Assembly: GCA_000756795.1 (NCBI GenBank)
Contig: CCSI01000002.1
Location: 124,001 to 188,000, forward strand
From: Qipengyuania vulgaris
Lineage (GTDB): Bacteria > Pseudomonadota > Alphaproteobacteria > Sphingomonadales > Sphingomonadaceae
Length of the DNA stretch: 64,000 nucleotides
Direction of reading: 5' to 3'
Shown here: one piece after another, positions 54,065-61,837 of the stretch
Layout: each line of letters starts with the position of its first letter
Position numbering within the stretch: the first letter of the stretch is position 1
Program-made: the position numbers and the translations under genes
The notes under the pieces: model-generated
Seen by the model: only the letters and a program-made list of their open reading frames with translations
Told to the model about the DNA's origin: nothing
Database searches by the model: none

Positions 54065-55282
54065 ATGAATGCGAGCGTGCCGCGTGTGCCGGCCAAGGTG
54101 GTGCTTTTCTCCATCTTCGGCCTGTGGGTGGCCTATTTCTTGCTGATCACCGCACGTGGAGCGGTGGTCGGCCTCGAAATGCAGGACGAACTGCTCTGGC
54201 GCCGCCTGCTCGTCTGCGTTGCAGGCGCAGGTGTGACCGTCCTCCTGTGGCTTTTCCTGCGCCTGTTCGATCATCGAAGTCTCGCGCTGAAGGTTGGCGT
54301 GGCGATTGTCGCGGCTGTCCCCGCCTCGCTCGCCATTGCGCAAATCAACACCATGGTCTTCGCGCCGATCGAGGACCAGGTGCGCAAGAAGATCGGCGAG
54401 CAGCGCGGTCTCAACATCCGCCGCGACGAGTCGGGTAATCTCCTGCTCGATATCCCGGGCCAGATGACTTCCGATGGGGTTCAGGAAGGTGGCGCTACTA
54501 ACCGAGCTCCGCCCGCATCTATCGTCATCGAACCCGCCCCCACGCTGGCCGATTATTGGCGACGGCTGACCGATTTGGCGCTGAGCCGCTACTTCCTGTT
54601 GCTCGCATGGGCAGCGCTATACCTTGCCATCGTGGCCGGTGCCCGTGCGCGAGCGGCAGAGCGTAGGGGCGAGCGCTTCCGAAGCGCAGCCAAGGCCGCC
54701 GAACTGCGCAGCTTGCGTTACCAGGTCAATCCGCATTTCCTCTTCAACACGCTCAATTCACTCTCGGCGCTGGTGATGACCGGCAAGGAAGATCGTGCGG
54801 AGCAGATGATTCAGTCCATTTCGCGCTTCTACCGCCATTCGCTCGCCGAAGATTCGACCGGCGATGTCAGCCTCGAAGACGAAATCGACCTGCAGGAGCA
54901 TTACCTCGAAATCGAAGCGGTGCGTTTTCCCGAGCGGCTTAAGGTTCGCGTCGACATGCCGCAGGAACTTGCCCAGCTAAAAGTGCCGGGAATGATTCTC
55001 CAGCCGCTGGTCGAGAACTCGGTCAAATACGGCGTGTCGGCGAGCAATCGCCCGGTGACGATCTCGATTGTCGCACGCGAGGAATACGGTCGGCTGGTGC
55101 TGCGCGTGAGCGATGACGGCCCCGGCCTCCCGAGCGGCCATTCGGGCGGCTTCGGCATCGGCCTTGCCAATGTCCGCGACCGCATAGAGGCACGCTTCGG
55201 CAACGAAGCCACGATTACCTCGGGCCAGTCGCTCGAGGGATATGAAACCGAACTCAGGCTACCGATGGTGAAGCATGGCTGA
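54065..55282 (+). CDS. LytS/YehU-type sensor histidine kinase
   Basis: A ~405-residue sensor kinase. N-terminal membrane helices (VVLFSIFGLWVAYFLLITA, LLVCVAGAGVTVLLWLFLRLF, VGVAIVAAVPASLAIAQI and SRYFLLLAWAALYLAIVAGA) precede a His_kinase domain: the phospho-acceptor His is in YQVNPHFLFNTLNSLSALV, and the ATP-binding part has LVENSVKYGV and SDDGPGLPSGHSGGFGIGLANVRDRI. It signals to the LytTR regulator encoded next, which overlaps it by 8 bases. The signal is unknown. The ATG at 54065 is chosen over an upstream in-frame start inside the terminator. Confidence 0.88.
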   Translation: MNASVPRVPAKVVLFSIFGLWVAYFLLITARGAVVGLEMQDELLWRRLLVCVAGAGVTVLLWLFLRLFDHRSLALKVGVAIVAAVPASLAIAQINTMVFAPIEDQVRKKIGEQRGLNIRRDESGNLLLDIPGQMTSDGVQEGGATNRAPPASIVIEPAPTLADYWRRLTDLALSRYFLLLAWAALYLAIVAGARARAAERRGERFRSAAKAAELRSLRYQVNPHFLFNTLNSLSALVMTGKEDRAEQMIQSISRFYRHSLAEDSTGDVSLEDEIDLQEHYLEIEAVRFPERLKVRVDMPQELAQLKVPGMILQPLVENSVKYGVSASNRPVTISIVAREEYGRLVLRVSDDGPGLPSGHSGGFGIGLANVRDRIEARFGNEATITSGQSLEGYETELRLPMVKHG

Positions 55283-56012
55283 GGATATTGGCGACAAGCT
55301 ACGTACACTGATTGTCGATGACGAACCGCTCGCGGTCGAACGCATGCAGGTCATCTGCTGCAAGATGGACGCGCTCCACGTTGTCGGCACCGCGAGCGAC
55401 GGGGCGCAGGCCTTGAGGCTTATCGAGGCGCTCGAACCCGATCTCATCCTGCTCGACATGACCATGCCCGAAGTGGACGGCCTCTCGGTCGCCAAGACGC
55501 TGGCCAAGCAGGAAACCAGCCCTGCAGTCGTCTTCGTCACCGCGCATGACAATTACGCGGTTGAGGCTTTCGACCTCGACGCAGTCGATTATGTCCTCAA
55601 ACCCGTGAAGCCCGAACGGCTCGAACGCGCCATCCAGCGCGCGCTCGCCCGCCGCGGCGAGGGCGGCGGCGAGACGAGCAAATGGCTTGAGGAACTCTGG
55701 ATACCTCACCGCAGCGAGCTCATCCGCATCGACACCGAAGAAGTCTCGCGCATTGATGCCGAGCGCGATTACGTGCGGCTCCATGTCGAAGACCGCAGCT
55801 ATTTGCTACTGCAGACCATCGCCGGTCTCGAAAAGCGGCTGGACCCGGCCAAGTTCATCCGCATCCACCGCTCCACCATCCTGCGCAAGGACCGCATCAA
55901 GGGCTTGCGTCACGACGGGCTGGGTGTGTGGTCGGCGGAAATGGAAGATGGCGAAGCGCTGCGCATCGGCCGAACTTACCTGCCCAAGGTCAAGGCCATG
56001 GCCGGGCGCTGA
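55275..56012 (+). CDS. LytTR family response regulator
   Basis: A 245-residue regulator: receiver domain with acidic pair D15-D16 (LIVDDEPLA), phospho-acceptor D61 (LILLDMTMPEVDG) and Lys in DYVLKPVKPERL, then a LytTR DNA-binding domain (RIDAERDYVRLHVEDRSYLL and FIRIHRSTILRKDRIKGL). It acts with the LytS-type kinase. LytTR proteins bind direct repeats; no target site was identified here. A perfect terminator follows. Confidence 0.92.
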   Translation: MAEDIGDKLRTLIVDDEPLAVERMQVICCKMDALHVVGTASDGAQALRLIEALEPDLILLDMTMPEVDGLSVAKTLAKQETSPAVVFVTAHDNYAVEAFDLDAVDYVLKPVKPERLERAIQRALARRGEGGGETSKWLEELWIPHRSELIRIDTEEVSRIDAERDYVRLHVEDRSYLLLQTIAGLEKRLDPAKFIRIHRSTILRKDRIKGLRHDGLGVWSAEMEDGEALRIGRTYLPKVKAMAGR

Positions 56013-56040
56013 GCCCGCTTGCCTTCGCGTTCATTTGAAC

Positions 56041-56086
56041 AAAAAAATAACCCTGGTCGCGATCTTCGTGACCAGGGTTATTTTGA
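56041..56086. terminator. bidirectional terminator (LytTR regulator / UrcA)
   Basis: AAAATAACCCTGGTC (56044-56058) and GACCAGGGTTATTTT (56070-56084) are exact complements around an 11-base loop, with A and T runs at both ends. It can end transcription from both convergent genes. Confidence 0.93.
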
Positions 56087-56101
56087 TCGTAGGCGTGAAG
56101 G

Positions 56102-56407
56102 TCAGCCGCCCTTGGCGGGCTTCCCCGTAAGACCAGCGAACTGGCTGTGCGCCTTTGCGGTCAGTTCTTCCACGCATTTGCGCGCCTTGCTCGACTGGAT
56201 GCGGCTACCGGTTTCGGTCTTGCCATACCCGCAGGCCTTGCGGGCCGCCTGTTCAATTCGCCGATCAAGGATTTCGAGGCCCTGGGCCGTATCGAGGTTG
56301 AGGTCGGCATATTCGACTTCGAAGCGCACCTCCTTCGCGGTTGCGGGAACGGCCACGACGGTCAGGAGGCCGAGGGCAGTGGCGGATGCAGCAGCAAGAA
56401 TCTTCAT
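56102..56407 (-). CDS. UrcA family protein, copy 1
   Basis: A 101-residue exported protein. The signal peptide (KILAAASATALGLLTVVAVPATA) is followed by the UrcA motif: VEYADLNLDTAQGLEILDRRIEQAARKACGYG and a second Cys in SSKARKCVEEL. The family is small, secreted and of unknown function, expanded in sphingomonads. Between this gene and the next UrcA (56408-56706) I see only a possible promoter region and a terminator. Confidence 0.82.
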   Translation of the reverse strand: MKILAAASATALGLLTVVAVPATAKEVRFEVEYADLNLDTAQGLEILDRRIEQAARKACGYGKTETGSRIQSSKARKCVEELTAKAHSQFAGLTGKPAKGG

Positions 56408-56644
56408 ATGTAATCTCCTCAGTTTTACCGGGCCCTTGGGTGGGGATGGGGGAATATTCGGCCCCGGCTCGATAACTGTATTGACCAGCTACAACTGTAA
56501 TTGCACGCGAGTTTCGACGAAGGTTCGGCGCAATTGACGGATGGGAGAAAAGCCACGACGAAATGCGATGGCCACTCTGCAAACGACAGTGGTGGGTCAA
56601 AGGATTTGTCCTTGAGCAGGGCGGCCGTCGCATCTCGGTTGGAC

Positions 56645-56687
56645 AAAAAAATACCCCGGCCGGGGGACTGCAGTCCGGCCGGGGTAT
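56645..56687 (-). terminator. intrinsic terminator after UrcA copy 2
   Basis: On the minus strand, ATACCCCGGCCGG (arm at 56675-56687) pairs with CCGGCCGGGGTAT (56651-56663) around an 11-base loop, followed by a T7 run. It lies 19 bases after the UrcA stop. Confidence 0.93.
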
Positions 56688-56706
56688 CAGGGCAGGCTAA
56701 GGGTCG

Positions 56707-57033
56707 TCAGCCGCCTTTTCCGTGGCTTTCCATGACTGCATCGAAGGTGGCCAGAGCACTGGCGCGCGCTTCGCGGTAGCAGGAGCGGGCTTCGCTATCC
56801 TTGGCCCGCGTTCCGGTGCGGATTTCCTGGTAGCCGCAAGCGGCCTTGGCCGCCTTGTCGAGGCGGTTCTTAAGCTTGCGCTGGTCGCTGCGCTTGTCGA
56901 GGTCGAGGTCGTCATAAGTGACGACGAGGTCGCGCGAATAGTTTGCATCGGCGGCGTCGACGGATTTGTCCTGCGCAACGGCCGGGGTGGCGGCGGCAAG
57001 GGCGAGAGCGGCTGTAAGGACGAGGTTTTTCAT
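56707..57033 (-). CDS. UrcA family protein, copy 2
   Basis: A 108-residue exported protein with signal peptide KNLVLTAALALAAATPAVAQ. The UrcA motif is VVTYDDLDLDKRSDQRKLKNRLDKAAKAACGYQE with the second Cys in SEARSCYREA. It is a paralogue of copy 1. The ATG at 57033 follows a GGGAG ribosome-binding site; an upstream open frame is not part of it. Function unknown. A strong terminator follows it. Confidence 0.8.
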   Translation of the reverse strand: MKNLVLTAALALAAATPAVAQDKSVDAADANYSRDLVVTYDDLDLDKRSDQRKLKNRLDKAAKAACGYQEIRTGTRAKDSEARSCYREARASALATFDAVMESHGKGG

Positions 57034-57182
57034 GTCGAAACTCCCTGTGCTTGGGCGGGCGTCTGGGCGGGGCCTTAACGAGTCTGGGGAACTGGGGTCA
57101 GCCCCGCCACGGCCAAGGGAATGCGCCTCGCGCGGGGGTTTTGCACCCGGGCATCGACGAGCGATTCGGCGATTTTGACCGA

Positions 57183-57512
57183 ATGCTGAGAACCGCCGAC
57201 GAAAGGCGATTGGCAATCTGCGAACGGCTTTCCTATCTTGAAGGGATGCTGGTCATCGTCCTGTTCCTGCTCGGAATCGGCAATTTCGCCGTCCACAAGG
57301 CAGTGCTCGAAAGCGGTCACCCCATGCTTGACGCGCTGCCGGCCTTCTACAGGTCGGGCGGCGGCCGAGTATCGCTTGGTTTCGAGTTTCTCCTCCTGCT
57401 GGTAGCCATGCTGCTCGCGGCGAATGGCTTTCACGGCATGGGCATCGCCTATGGTATCTACAGCCTCTTCAATTTCGGTACGGCCTGGCTCGTCCTTACC
57501 GGGCGGATCTGA
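57183..57512 (+). CDS. small membrane protein, unknown
   Basis: A 109-residue protein with three predicted membrane segments (GMLVIVLFLLGIGNFAVHKAV, LGFEFLLLLVAMLLAANGF and MGIAYGIYSLFNFGTAWLVL). The start is uncertain: ATG 57183 gives a short charged N-terminus, while a longer frame begins at 57051. I do not recognise a family. Confidence 0.65.
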   Translation: MLRTADERRLAICERLSYLEGMLVIVLFLLGIGNFAVHKAVLESGHPMLDALPAFYRSGGGRVSLGFEFLLLLVAMLLAANGFHGMGIAYGIYSLFNFGTAWLVLTGRI

Positions 57513-57551
57513 GACGCTCGATAGGGGCCCGCGGGAACCGGCGAGGCTAAT

Positions 57552-58424
57552 GTGCGCTCTTGGCTTATGGTCGAGGATAAACCCATCTGGCTGCTCACGA
57601 ATTCGCGATCGGGGAGCAATAGCGAGCGGGCTATCGAAGCGCTCGAAATGCATTGCCGCGACAGGGGTTTTTCCATTGCGCGCAAGCTTGCCTTTCCTGA
57701 CGACGACTTGCCCACGGCAGGGGAACTCGACGCGCAAGGGATTGGCCGCCTCGCCATCTTCACCGGCGATGGTACGCTTAACGCAGCCATCACCCAGCTA
57801 CGCGGTTGGGGCGGAGAAATTGCCGTCCTCCCGGGCGGGACGATGAACTTGCTCAGCAAGCGGTTGCACGGACCCAATGCCGAGCTGGAGACCATCATCG
57901 AGCGAATTGCCAGCGGTGCGGCGCGTCCGGTTCGTCCACTGATGGCGCGCTGCGAGAAGGGCGATGCCCTGGCAGGCCTTCTTGCCGGGCCGGGCACGAG
58001 CTGGGCCAGCGTACGCGAGGCGATGCGCGATTTCGATATACCCGCCATGGCTGAAGGGACGAGCGACGCGCTGGCCGAGACGACCTCCGGCTCGATGGTG
58101 CGGGCCTGCGGGCCGCAACTTGGCAAGGAAGAGGGCTATCCGCTTATCGAGTTCACCCCCAGCCACCGCGGAATGCAACTCGACGCTTTTCATGCCGAGG
58201 GCGCGGGAGAGCTGCTGCAACAAAGCTGGGCTCTCTTGCGCCGTAACTTTCGGGAAGGCCCGCATACCCGCCTCGGGTTGGTCGATGAAGTCACCCTCGA
58301 GACGTGCGATGGGAAGCCGCTCGAGGTCCTCATTGACGGAGAACCTGCTACCTTGCCGGCGAAAGCCACATTCACGGTGGCCCCTTGCGAAGTCGATCTG
58401 CTAGCGACGCATCATGGCTTCTGA
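57552..58424 (+). CDS. diacylglycerol kinase-family lipid kinase
   Basis: A 290-residue lipid kinase-like protein. The substrate-binding start is PIWLLTNSRSGSN, with the nucleotide motif FTGDGTLNAAITQL and LPGGTMNLLSKRL. Such enzymes phosphorylate diacylglycerol or sphingoid lipids at the membrane. A GTG start at 57552 has GAGG five bases upstream; an ATG five codons later is an alternative. It overlaps the next gene, a phosphoesterase, by 11 bases. Confidence 0.85.
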   Translation: MRSWLMVEDKPIWLLTNSRSGSNSERAIEALEMHCRDRGFSIARKLAFPDDDLPTAGELDAQGIGRLAIFTGDGTLNAAITQLRGWGGEIAVLPGGTMNLLSKRLHGPNAELETIIERIASGAARPVRPLMARCEKGDALAGLLAGPGTSWASVREAMRDFDIPAMAEGTSDALAETTSGSMVRACGPQLGKEEGYPLIEFTPSHRGMQLDAFHAEGAGELLQQSWALLRRNFREGPHTRLGLVDEVTLETCDGKPLEVLIDGEPATLPAKATFTVAPCEVDLLATHHGF

Positions 58425-59274
58425 ATTCCGACGCATTTTCCATCTTTCCGACATCCACTTCGGCCTCGAGAACAATCGCGCTCTCAACTGGGTGAAGCAG
58501 GAAATAGAAGAGCGCAAACCCGATGCTGTGGCGATTACAGGCGATCTCACCATGCGCGCGCGCCATCGCGAATTCGATGCGGCGACGCACTGGATTAACT
58601 CGCTTACCGCGCCGGTGACGGTCGAAGTGGGCAATCACGATATGCCGTATTTCAACCCGATCGAGCGCTTCTTCAATCCCTATAAGCGGTTTCGCGGAAT
58701 GGAAGAGAAGGTCGAGAAGGAAATCGACCTCGGCAACCTCGCCATCGTCCCGCTGAAGACTGCCGTTCGCGCGCAGCCGCGCCTCAACTGGTCGAAGGGC
58801 TGGGTAACCGATGCGGCGCTGGAGAAATGCCTCGCGGCCATCGATGCCCTGCCCGAAGGAACTCGCGCGCTGGTGGCAGTCCACCACCCTTTGCGCGAAG
58901 TGGGCACGCAAGGCACGGCGCTCACCAAGAATGGCGACAAGGCCCTGCGAGAACTCGCCCGTCGCCCGGTGCAGGCGGTGCTATCGGGCCATGTCCACGA
59001 TGCTTTCGACATCATGGAAGAGACGGTCGACGGCGCGGTGCGGATGATTGGTGCCGGGACCTTGTCCAAGCGCACGCGCTCGACCCCGCCCAGCTTCAAC
59101 GAAATCGAATGGGACGGCGAAAGCCTGACCGTCTGCGTGCGCAATCTCGAACATGTCGAGACCAGCGACATGCAAATCGACGATGTTCCCGAAAACGCAC
59201 TGCCGCCGCGAGAGCCGGGCGAACCGGTCGCTCCGGTCAGGCAGGTCCCGCGCGTCGACCCTCCGGTGCATTAA
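58414..59274 (+). CDS. metallophosphoesterase (class III phosphodiesterase type)
   Basis: A 286-residue calcineurin-like phosphoesterase. Metal ligands follow FHLSDIHFGLENNRA, AITGDLTMRARHREF, VEVGNHDMPYFN, VAVHHPLREVG and VLSGHVHDAF. The C-terminus is a Pro-rich tail. It may hydrolyse cyclic nucleotides or phospholipids. It is translationally coupled to the lipid kinase gene before it, which hints at lipid signalling or turnover. Confidence 0.84.
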   Translation: MASEFRRIFHLSDIHFGLENNRALNWVKQEIEERKPDAVAITGDLTMRARHREFDAATHWINSLTAPVTVEVGNHDMPYFNPIERFFNPYKRFRGMEEKVEKEIDLGNLAIVPLKTAVRAQPRLNWSKGWVTDAALEKCLAAIDALPEGTRALVAVHHPLREVGTQGTALTKNGDKALRELARRPVQAVLSGHVHDAFDIMEETVDGAVRMIGAGTLSKRTRSTPPSFNEIEWDGESLTVCVRNLEHVETSDMQIDDVPENALPPREPGEPVAPVRQVPRVDPPVH

Positions 59275-59340
59275 TTCGAGGCATTTGCCGAATCTTAACC
59301 AGTACCGCTGAAATTCGCCCGCGGACGCGAGGGAACGGTA

Positions 59341-59538
59341 ATGGAACTGGTAAAAGCCATCCCGCTGGGCGGGATATTATCCTATGTATTCTCGGTGCTG
59401 ATCGGCAGCCAGGGGCGCCAGGGCGGCCACCTCAACATCTTCCACGTCGATATCTACCAGTACGAGCTCTGGTGGAGCTGGCCGCTGTTCTTCGCGGGCA
59501 CATTCCTCGCATGGGGCATCATGGCACTCCAGCGCTGA
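59341..59538 (+). CDS. small membrane protein, unknown
   Basis: A 65-residue protein with two predicted membrane segments (IPLGGILSYVFSVLIG and WWSWPLFFAGTFLAWGIMAL) joined by a short polar loop QGRQGGHLNIFHVDIYQY. GAGGGAA precedes the ATG. It ends in ALQR. It is followed by a clear bidirectional terminator. No family is recognised. Confidence 0.7.
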   Translation: MELVKAIPLGGILSYVFSVLIGSQGRQGGHLNIFHVDIYQYELWWSWPLFFAGTFLAWGIMALQR

Positions 59539-59558
59539 AATAACCACTTCAGGCATAG

Positions 59559-59590
59559 AAAAAGGGCGGCCCGCGAAGGCCGCCCTTTTC
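59559..59590. terminator. bidirectional terminator (small membrane protein / rpsI)
   Basis: AAAAGGGCGGCC and GGCCGCCCTTTT are complementary arms around a 6-base loop, with A and T runs, between convergent genes. Confidence 0.93.
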
Positions 59591-59618
59591 GTTTGTCCGG
59601 TAGTCCCGAAGTAGCGGA

Positions 59619-60143
59619 TTAACGCTTCGAGAACTGGAAGCTACGACGTGCCTTGGCGCGGCCGTACTTCTTACGCTCGACCACACGGCTGTCGCGGGTG
59701 AGGAAGCCGGCAGCCTTGACCGTGCTGCGCAGGGCCGGCTCGTACTTGGCGAGAGCCTGGGCGATACCGTGCTTCACTGCGCCGGCCTGGCCCGAAAGAC
59801 CGCCGCCCTTGACGGTAGCGACGACGTCGTACTGTTCCTGGCGCTCGGTGATGGCGAAGGGCTGGTCGATCACGAGACGCAGGGTCGGACGCGCGAAGTA
59901 AACTTCCTGGTCCTTGCCGTTGACGGTGATCTTGCCGCTGCCGGGGACGAGCCAGACGCGTGCGGTGGCGTCCTTGCGGCGGCCAGTGGCGTAAGCGCGG
60001 CCCTGTGCGTCGAGTTCCTGCTCGCGCAGGGGAACGTCGGCCTTGGCGGCGATGTCTGCCGAATCACCCTGCGGCGCGTCGGAAGCGATGTCCTTCAGAT
60101 CGGCGAGATCCGAGACGGTGTCGTTCTTGGTTTCGTCAGCCAT
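59619..60143 (-). CDS. rpsI: 30S ribosomal protein S9
   Basis: A 174-residue S9. The conserved part begins near residue 51 ([18 protein letters not shown]) and ends with [13 protein letters not shown], whose basic C-terminal tail reaches the P site. The first ~50 residues form an acidic extension rich in Asp, Ala and Glu. It overlaps the rplM stop by one base (TAATG), as usual for this pair. Confidence 0.96.
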   Translation of the reverse strand: MADETKNDTVSDLADLKDIASDAPQGDSADIAAKADVPLREQELDAQGRAYATGRRKDATARVWLVPGSGKITVNGKDQEVYFARPTLRLVIDQPFAITERQEQYDVVATVKGGGLSGQAGAVKHGIAQALAKYEPALRSTVKAAGFLTRDSRVVERKKYGRAKARRSFQFSKR

Positions 60144-60622
60144 TATGCAACAGCCTTGTTCTTGCGGTTCATCGAAGCGACGTCGAGCGTCTTGGGCTTC
60201 TGGCCCTCATGCGGATGCTCGGTGCCGTTGTAGAGGTGGAGTGCACGCATCTGCGCACGGCCCAGCGGACCACGCGGGATCATGCGCTGCACGGCCTTTT
60301 CGAGGACGCGCTCGGGGAAGCGACCGCCGAGAACCTTGCTCGGGGTGGTTTCCTTGATGCCGCCCGGGTGGCCGGTGTGCTTGTAATAGATCTTGTCGTC
60401 CATCTTCTTGCCGGTGAACTTCACCTTGTCGGCATTGATGACGATGACGTGGTCGCCGCAATCGACATGCGGGGTGTAGCTCGGCTTGTGCTTGCCGCGC
60501 AGGTGATTGGCGATGATGACGGCAAGGCGACCGACGACGAGGTTTTCGGCGTCGATGATGTGCCAGTCCTTTTCGACCTCTGCCGGCTTGGCCGACTGGG
60601 TCACTTTCGTGAGAGCCTTCAT
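60143..60622 (-). CDS. rplM: 50S ribosomal protein L13
   Basis: A 159-residue L13: [20 protein letters not shown], then [20 protein letters not shown] and [23 protein letters not shown], ending with a sphingomonad-type basic tail. It initiates early 50S assembly. Its leader contains a GC-rich hairpin at 60652. rpsI follows it in the same operon. Confidence 0.96.
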   Translation of the reverse strand: MKALTKVTQSAKPAEVEKDWHIIDAENLVVGRLAVIIANHLRGKHKPSYTPHVDCGDHVIVINADKVKFTGKKMDDKIYYKHTGHPGGIKETTPSKVLGGRFPERVLEKAVQRMIPRGPLGRAQMRALHLYNGTEHPHEGQKPKTLDVASMNRKNKAVA

Positions 60623-60651
60623 GGCTTGCGTATCCGTTTGCTCGAGTTATC

Positions 60652-60671
60652 GCGGCCAGCTTCTCGGCCGC
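60652..60671 (-). other. hairpin in the rplM leader
   Basis: GCGGCC (60652-60657) and GGCCGC (60666-60671) pair perfectly around an 8-base loop, 30 bases upstream of the rplM start on its strand. It could serve regulation of the L13-S9 operon, which is autoregulated in some bacteria. Confidence 0.4.
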
Positions 60672-60774
60672 TAAACGATTGCGCGGCCCCACGCATGGAG
60701 CCGCTAAGCGCGCGCCAAATGGCGGCAGGCACGCGATTCGTCAAGCAATTCCGCGCGTCTCCGATGGGGTAAAA

Positions 60775-60812
60775 TAATACTCCCCACCTTCGGTCTGGTC
60801 AGGTGAGGAGTG
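60775..60812 (-). terminator. intrinsic terminator after the 60.8 kb gene
   Basis: On the minus strand CTCCTCACC (60802-60810, the last codons of the preceding gene) pairs with GGTGGGGAG (60780-60788) with one wobble, followed by TATTATTTTA. It sits before the L13-S9 operon. Confidence 0.65.
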
Positions 60813-61518
60813 TCCAGCGCTCGCGGGCAATACGCGAGCTGTCGCCGATGCGGGTCACGATACGGCGCTCGCTCGAGACCAGCAAACCGTCGCTTTTGCG
60901 CGTCTCGGCCTCGATAGTAATGTCGTAAGAGCCGGTCTGGCCATCGGGTAGAGCCATCTTACGGTTTTCGCTGCGCTTGCCCGCTTCGGGGAAGAACAGG
61001 TCGCGCGGGACCTGGCTGACCACTTCCGCCGCCGTGCTTCCGACCTGCGCCAGCCATGTCTTTGCATCGCGCTTGTCGTTTTCCGCCAGGGCGAGACTAT
61101 CGATACGCTCGCCAGCCGCGCGTAGTGCCGGTTCGATACCGGTGGTGCCGGGGGCGCCCCAGTCGGAGATATGCCCTTCGTTATCGAGCTTCATGGGAAA
61201 GAGGCCGGTAATCCGCCGCGAGCGCTCCATTTCGGCCAATGCCGCAAGTGCTGCTGGAGCTTTGACATCGCAACGACCCTGGATGCCGCTGACCGATGCG
61301 CCTTCGCCCAACTGCGCGAAGCTGCATTGCCATCTACGGGTGACGACGATGGCTGCGCCGCCGCCCAGCCCGCGCTCGAGTTCCCGCTGGAGGGTAAAAC
61401 TGCCCTCGGGAAAGGCGACAGGGCGCTGCCTCGCAGCCAGCCGCACGGGCAATGACAGGAAAGACAGGCTCGCTCCGGCTGCGATACCAGCCAGTATGGC
61501 GCGTCTATTGCTGGACAT
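60799..61518 (-). CDS. exported protein, unknown (Tat-like signal)
   Basis: A 239-residue protein starting SSNRRAILAGIAAGASLSFLSL, a signal peptide with a twin-Arg-like NRR near its start. The rest is soluble: TLQRELERGLGGGAAIVVTRRW, SGIQGRCDV, FFPEAGKRSENRKMALPDGQTG. The last part has VTRIGDSSRIARERWTLL. I do not recognise a family. The ATG at 61518 overlaps cutA's 3' end by 14 bases, so it is probably co-transcribed with cutA and ctaA. Confidence 0.72.
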   Translation of the reverse strand: MSSNRRAILAGIAAGASLSFLSLPVRLAARQRPVAFPEGSFTLQRELERGLGGGAAIVVTRRWQCSFAQLGEGASVSGIQGRCDVKAPAALAALAEMERSRRITGLFPMKLDNEGHISDWGAPGTTGIEPALRAAGERIDSLALAENDKRDAKTWLAQVGSTAAEVVSQVPRDLFFPEAGKRSENRKMALPDGQTGSYDITIEAETRKSDGLLVSSERRIVTRIGDSSRIARERWTLLT

Positions 61519-61837
61519 TGCTCCCATTCCCCCCGTCGAGCCCCGCCAGCCACCCGGCAGTGGCTTTCCCGGCAATGCAGGGCCAGCCCAATATTGCCGG
61601 AGCTTCGTAAGGGTGCAAGTCCTCCAGTCGTTCAATCGCCCGTTCGAGAAGCGATGCGTCGGTTTTCATGAGGACAGCGCATTCCTCGCCCTCCCCGCGC
61701 TCGCCCGCCCATTCGAACAGCGACGCGATGGGTCCGCCGATATTGATACAGCCGATAAGGCCCTCGTCGAGCAACTTTTGCCCGACTTCACGTGCCGATG
61801 CGATGTCGGGAAAGGGGCAGTAGACGAGTGCGCTCAT
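61505..61837 (-). CDS. cutA: divalent cation tolerance protein CutA
   Basis: A 110-residue CutA1: MSALVYCPFPDIASAREVGQ, then LIGCINIGGPIASLFEWAGE, KTDASLLERAIERLEDLHPYEAPAI. It forms a very stable trimer; the exact role in metal tolerance is unclear. The ATG at 61837 overlaps the ctaA stop by ATGA. Confidence 0.9.
   Translation of the reverse strand: MSALVYCPFPDIASAREVGQKLLDEGLIGCINIGGPIASLFEWAGERGEGEECAVLMKTDASLLERAIERLEDLHPYEAPAILGWPCIAGKATAGWLAGLDGGNGSNVQQ

Noticed and set aside
52844-54343. 499-residue minus-strand open frame opposite fumarase
   Set aside because: Shadow of the class I fumarase; it would also cross the fumarase terminator.
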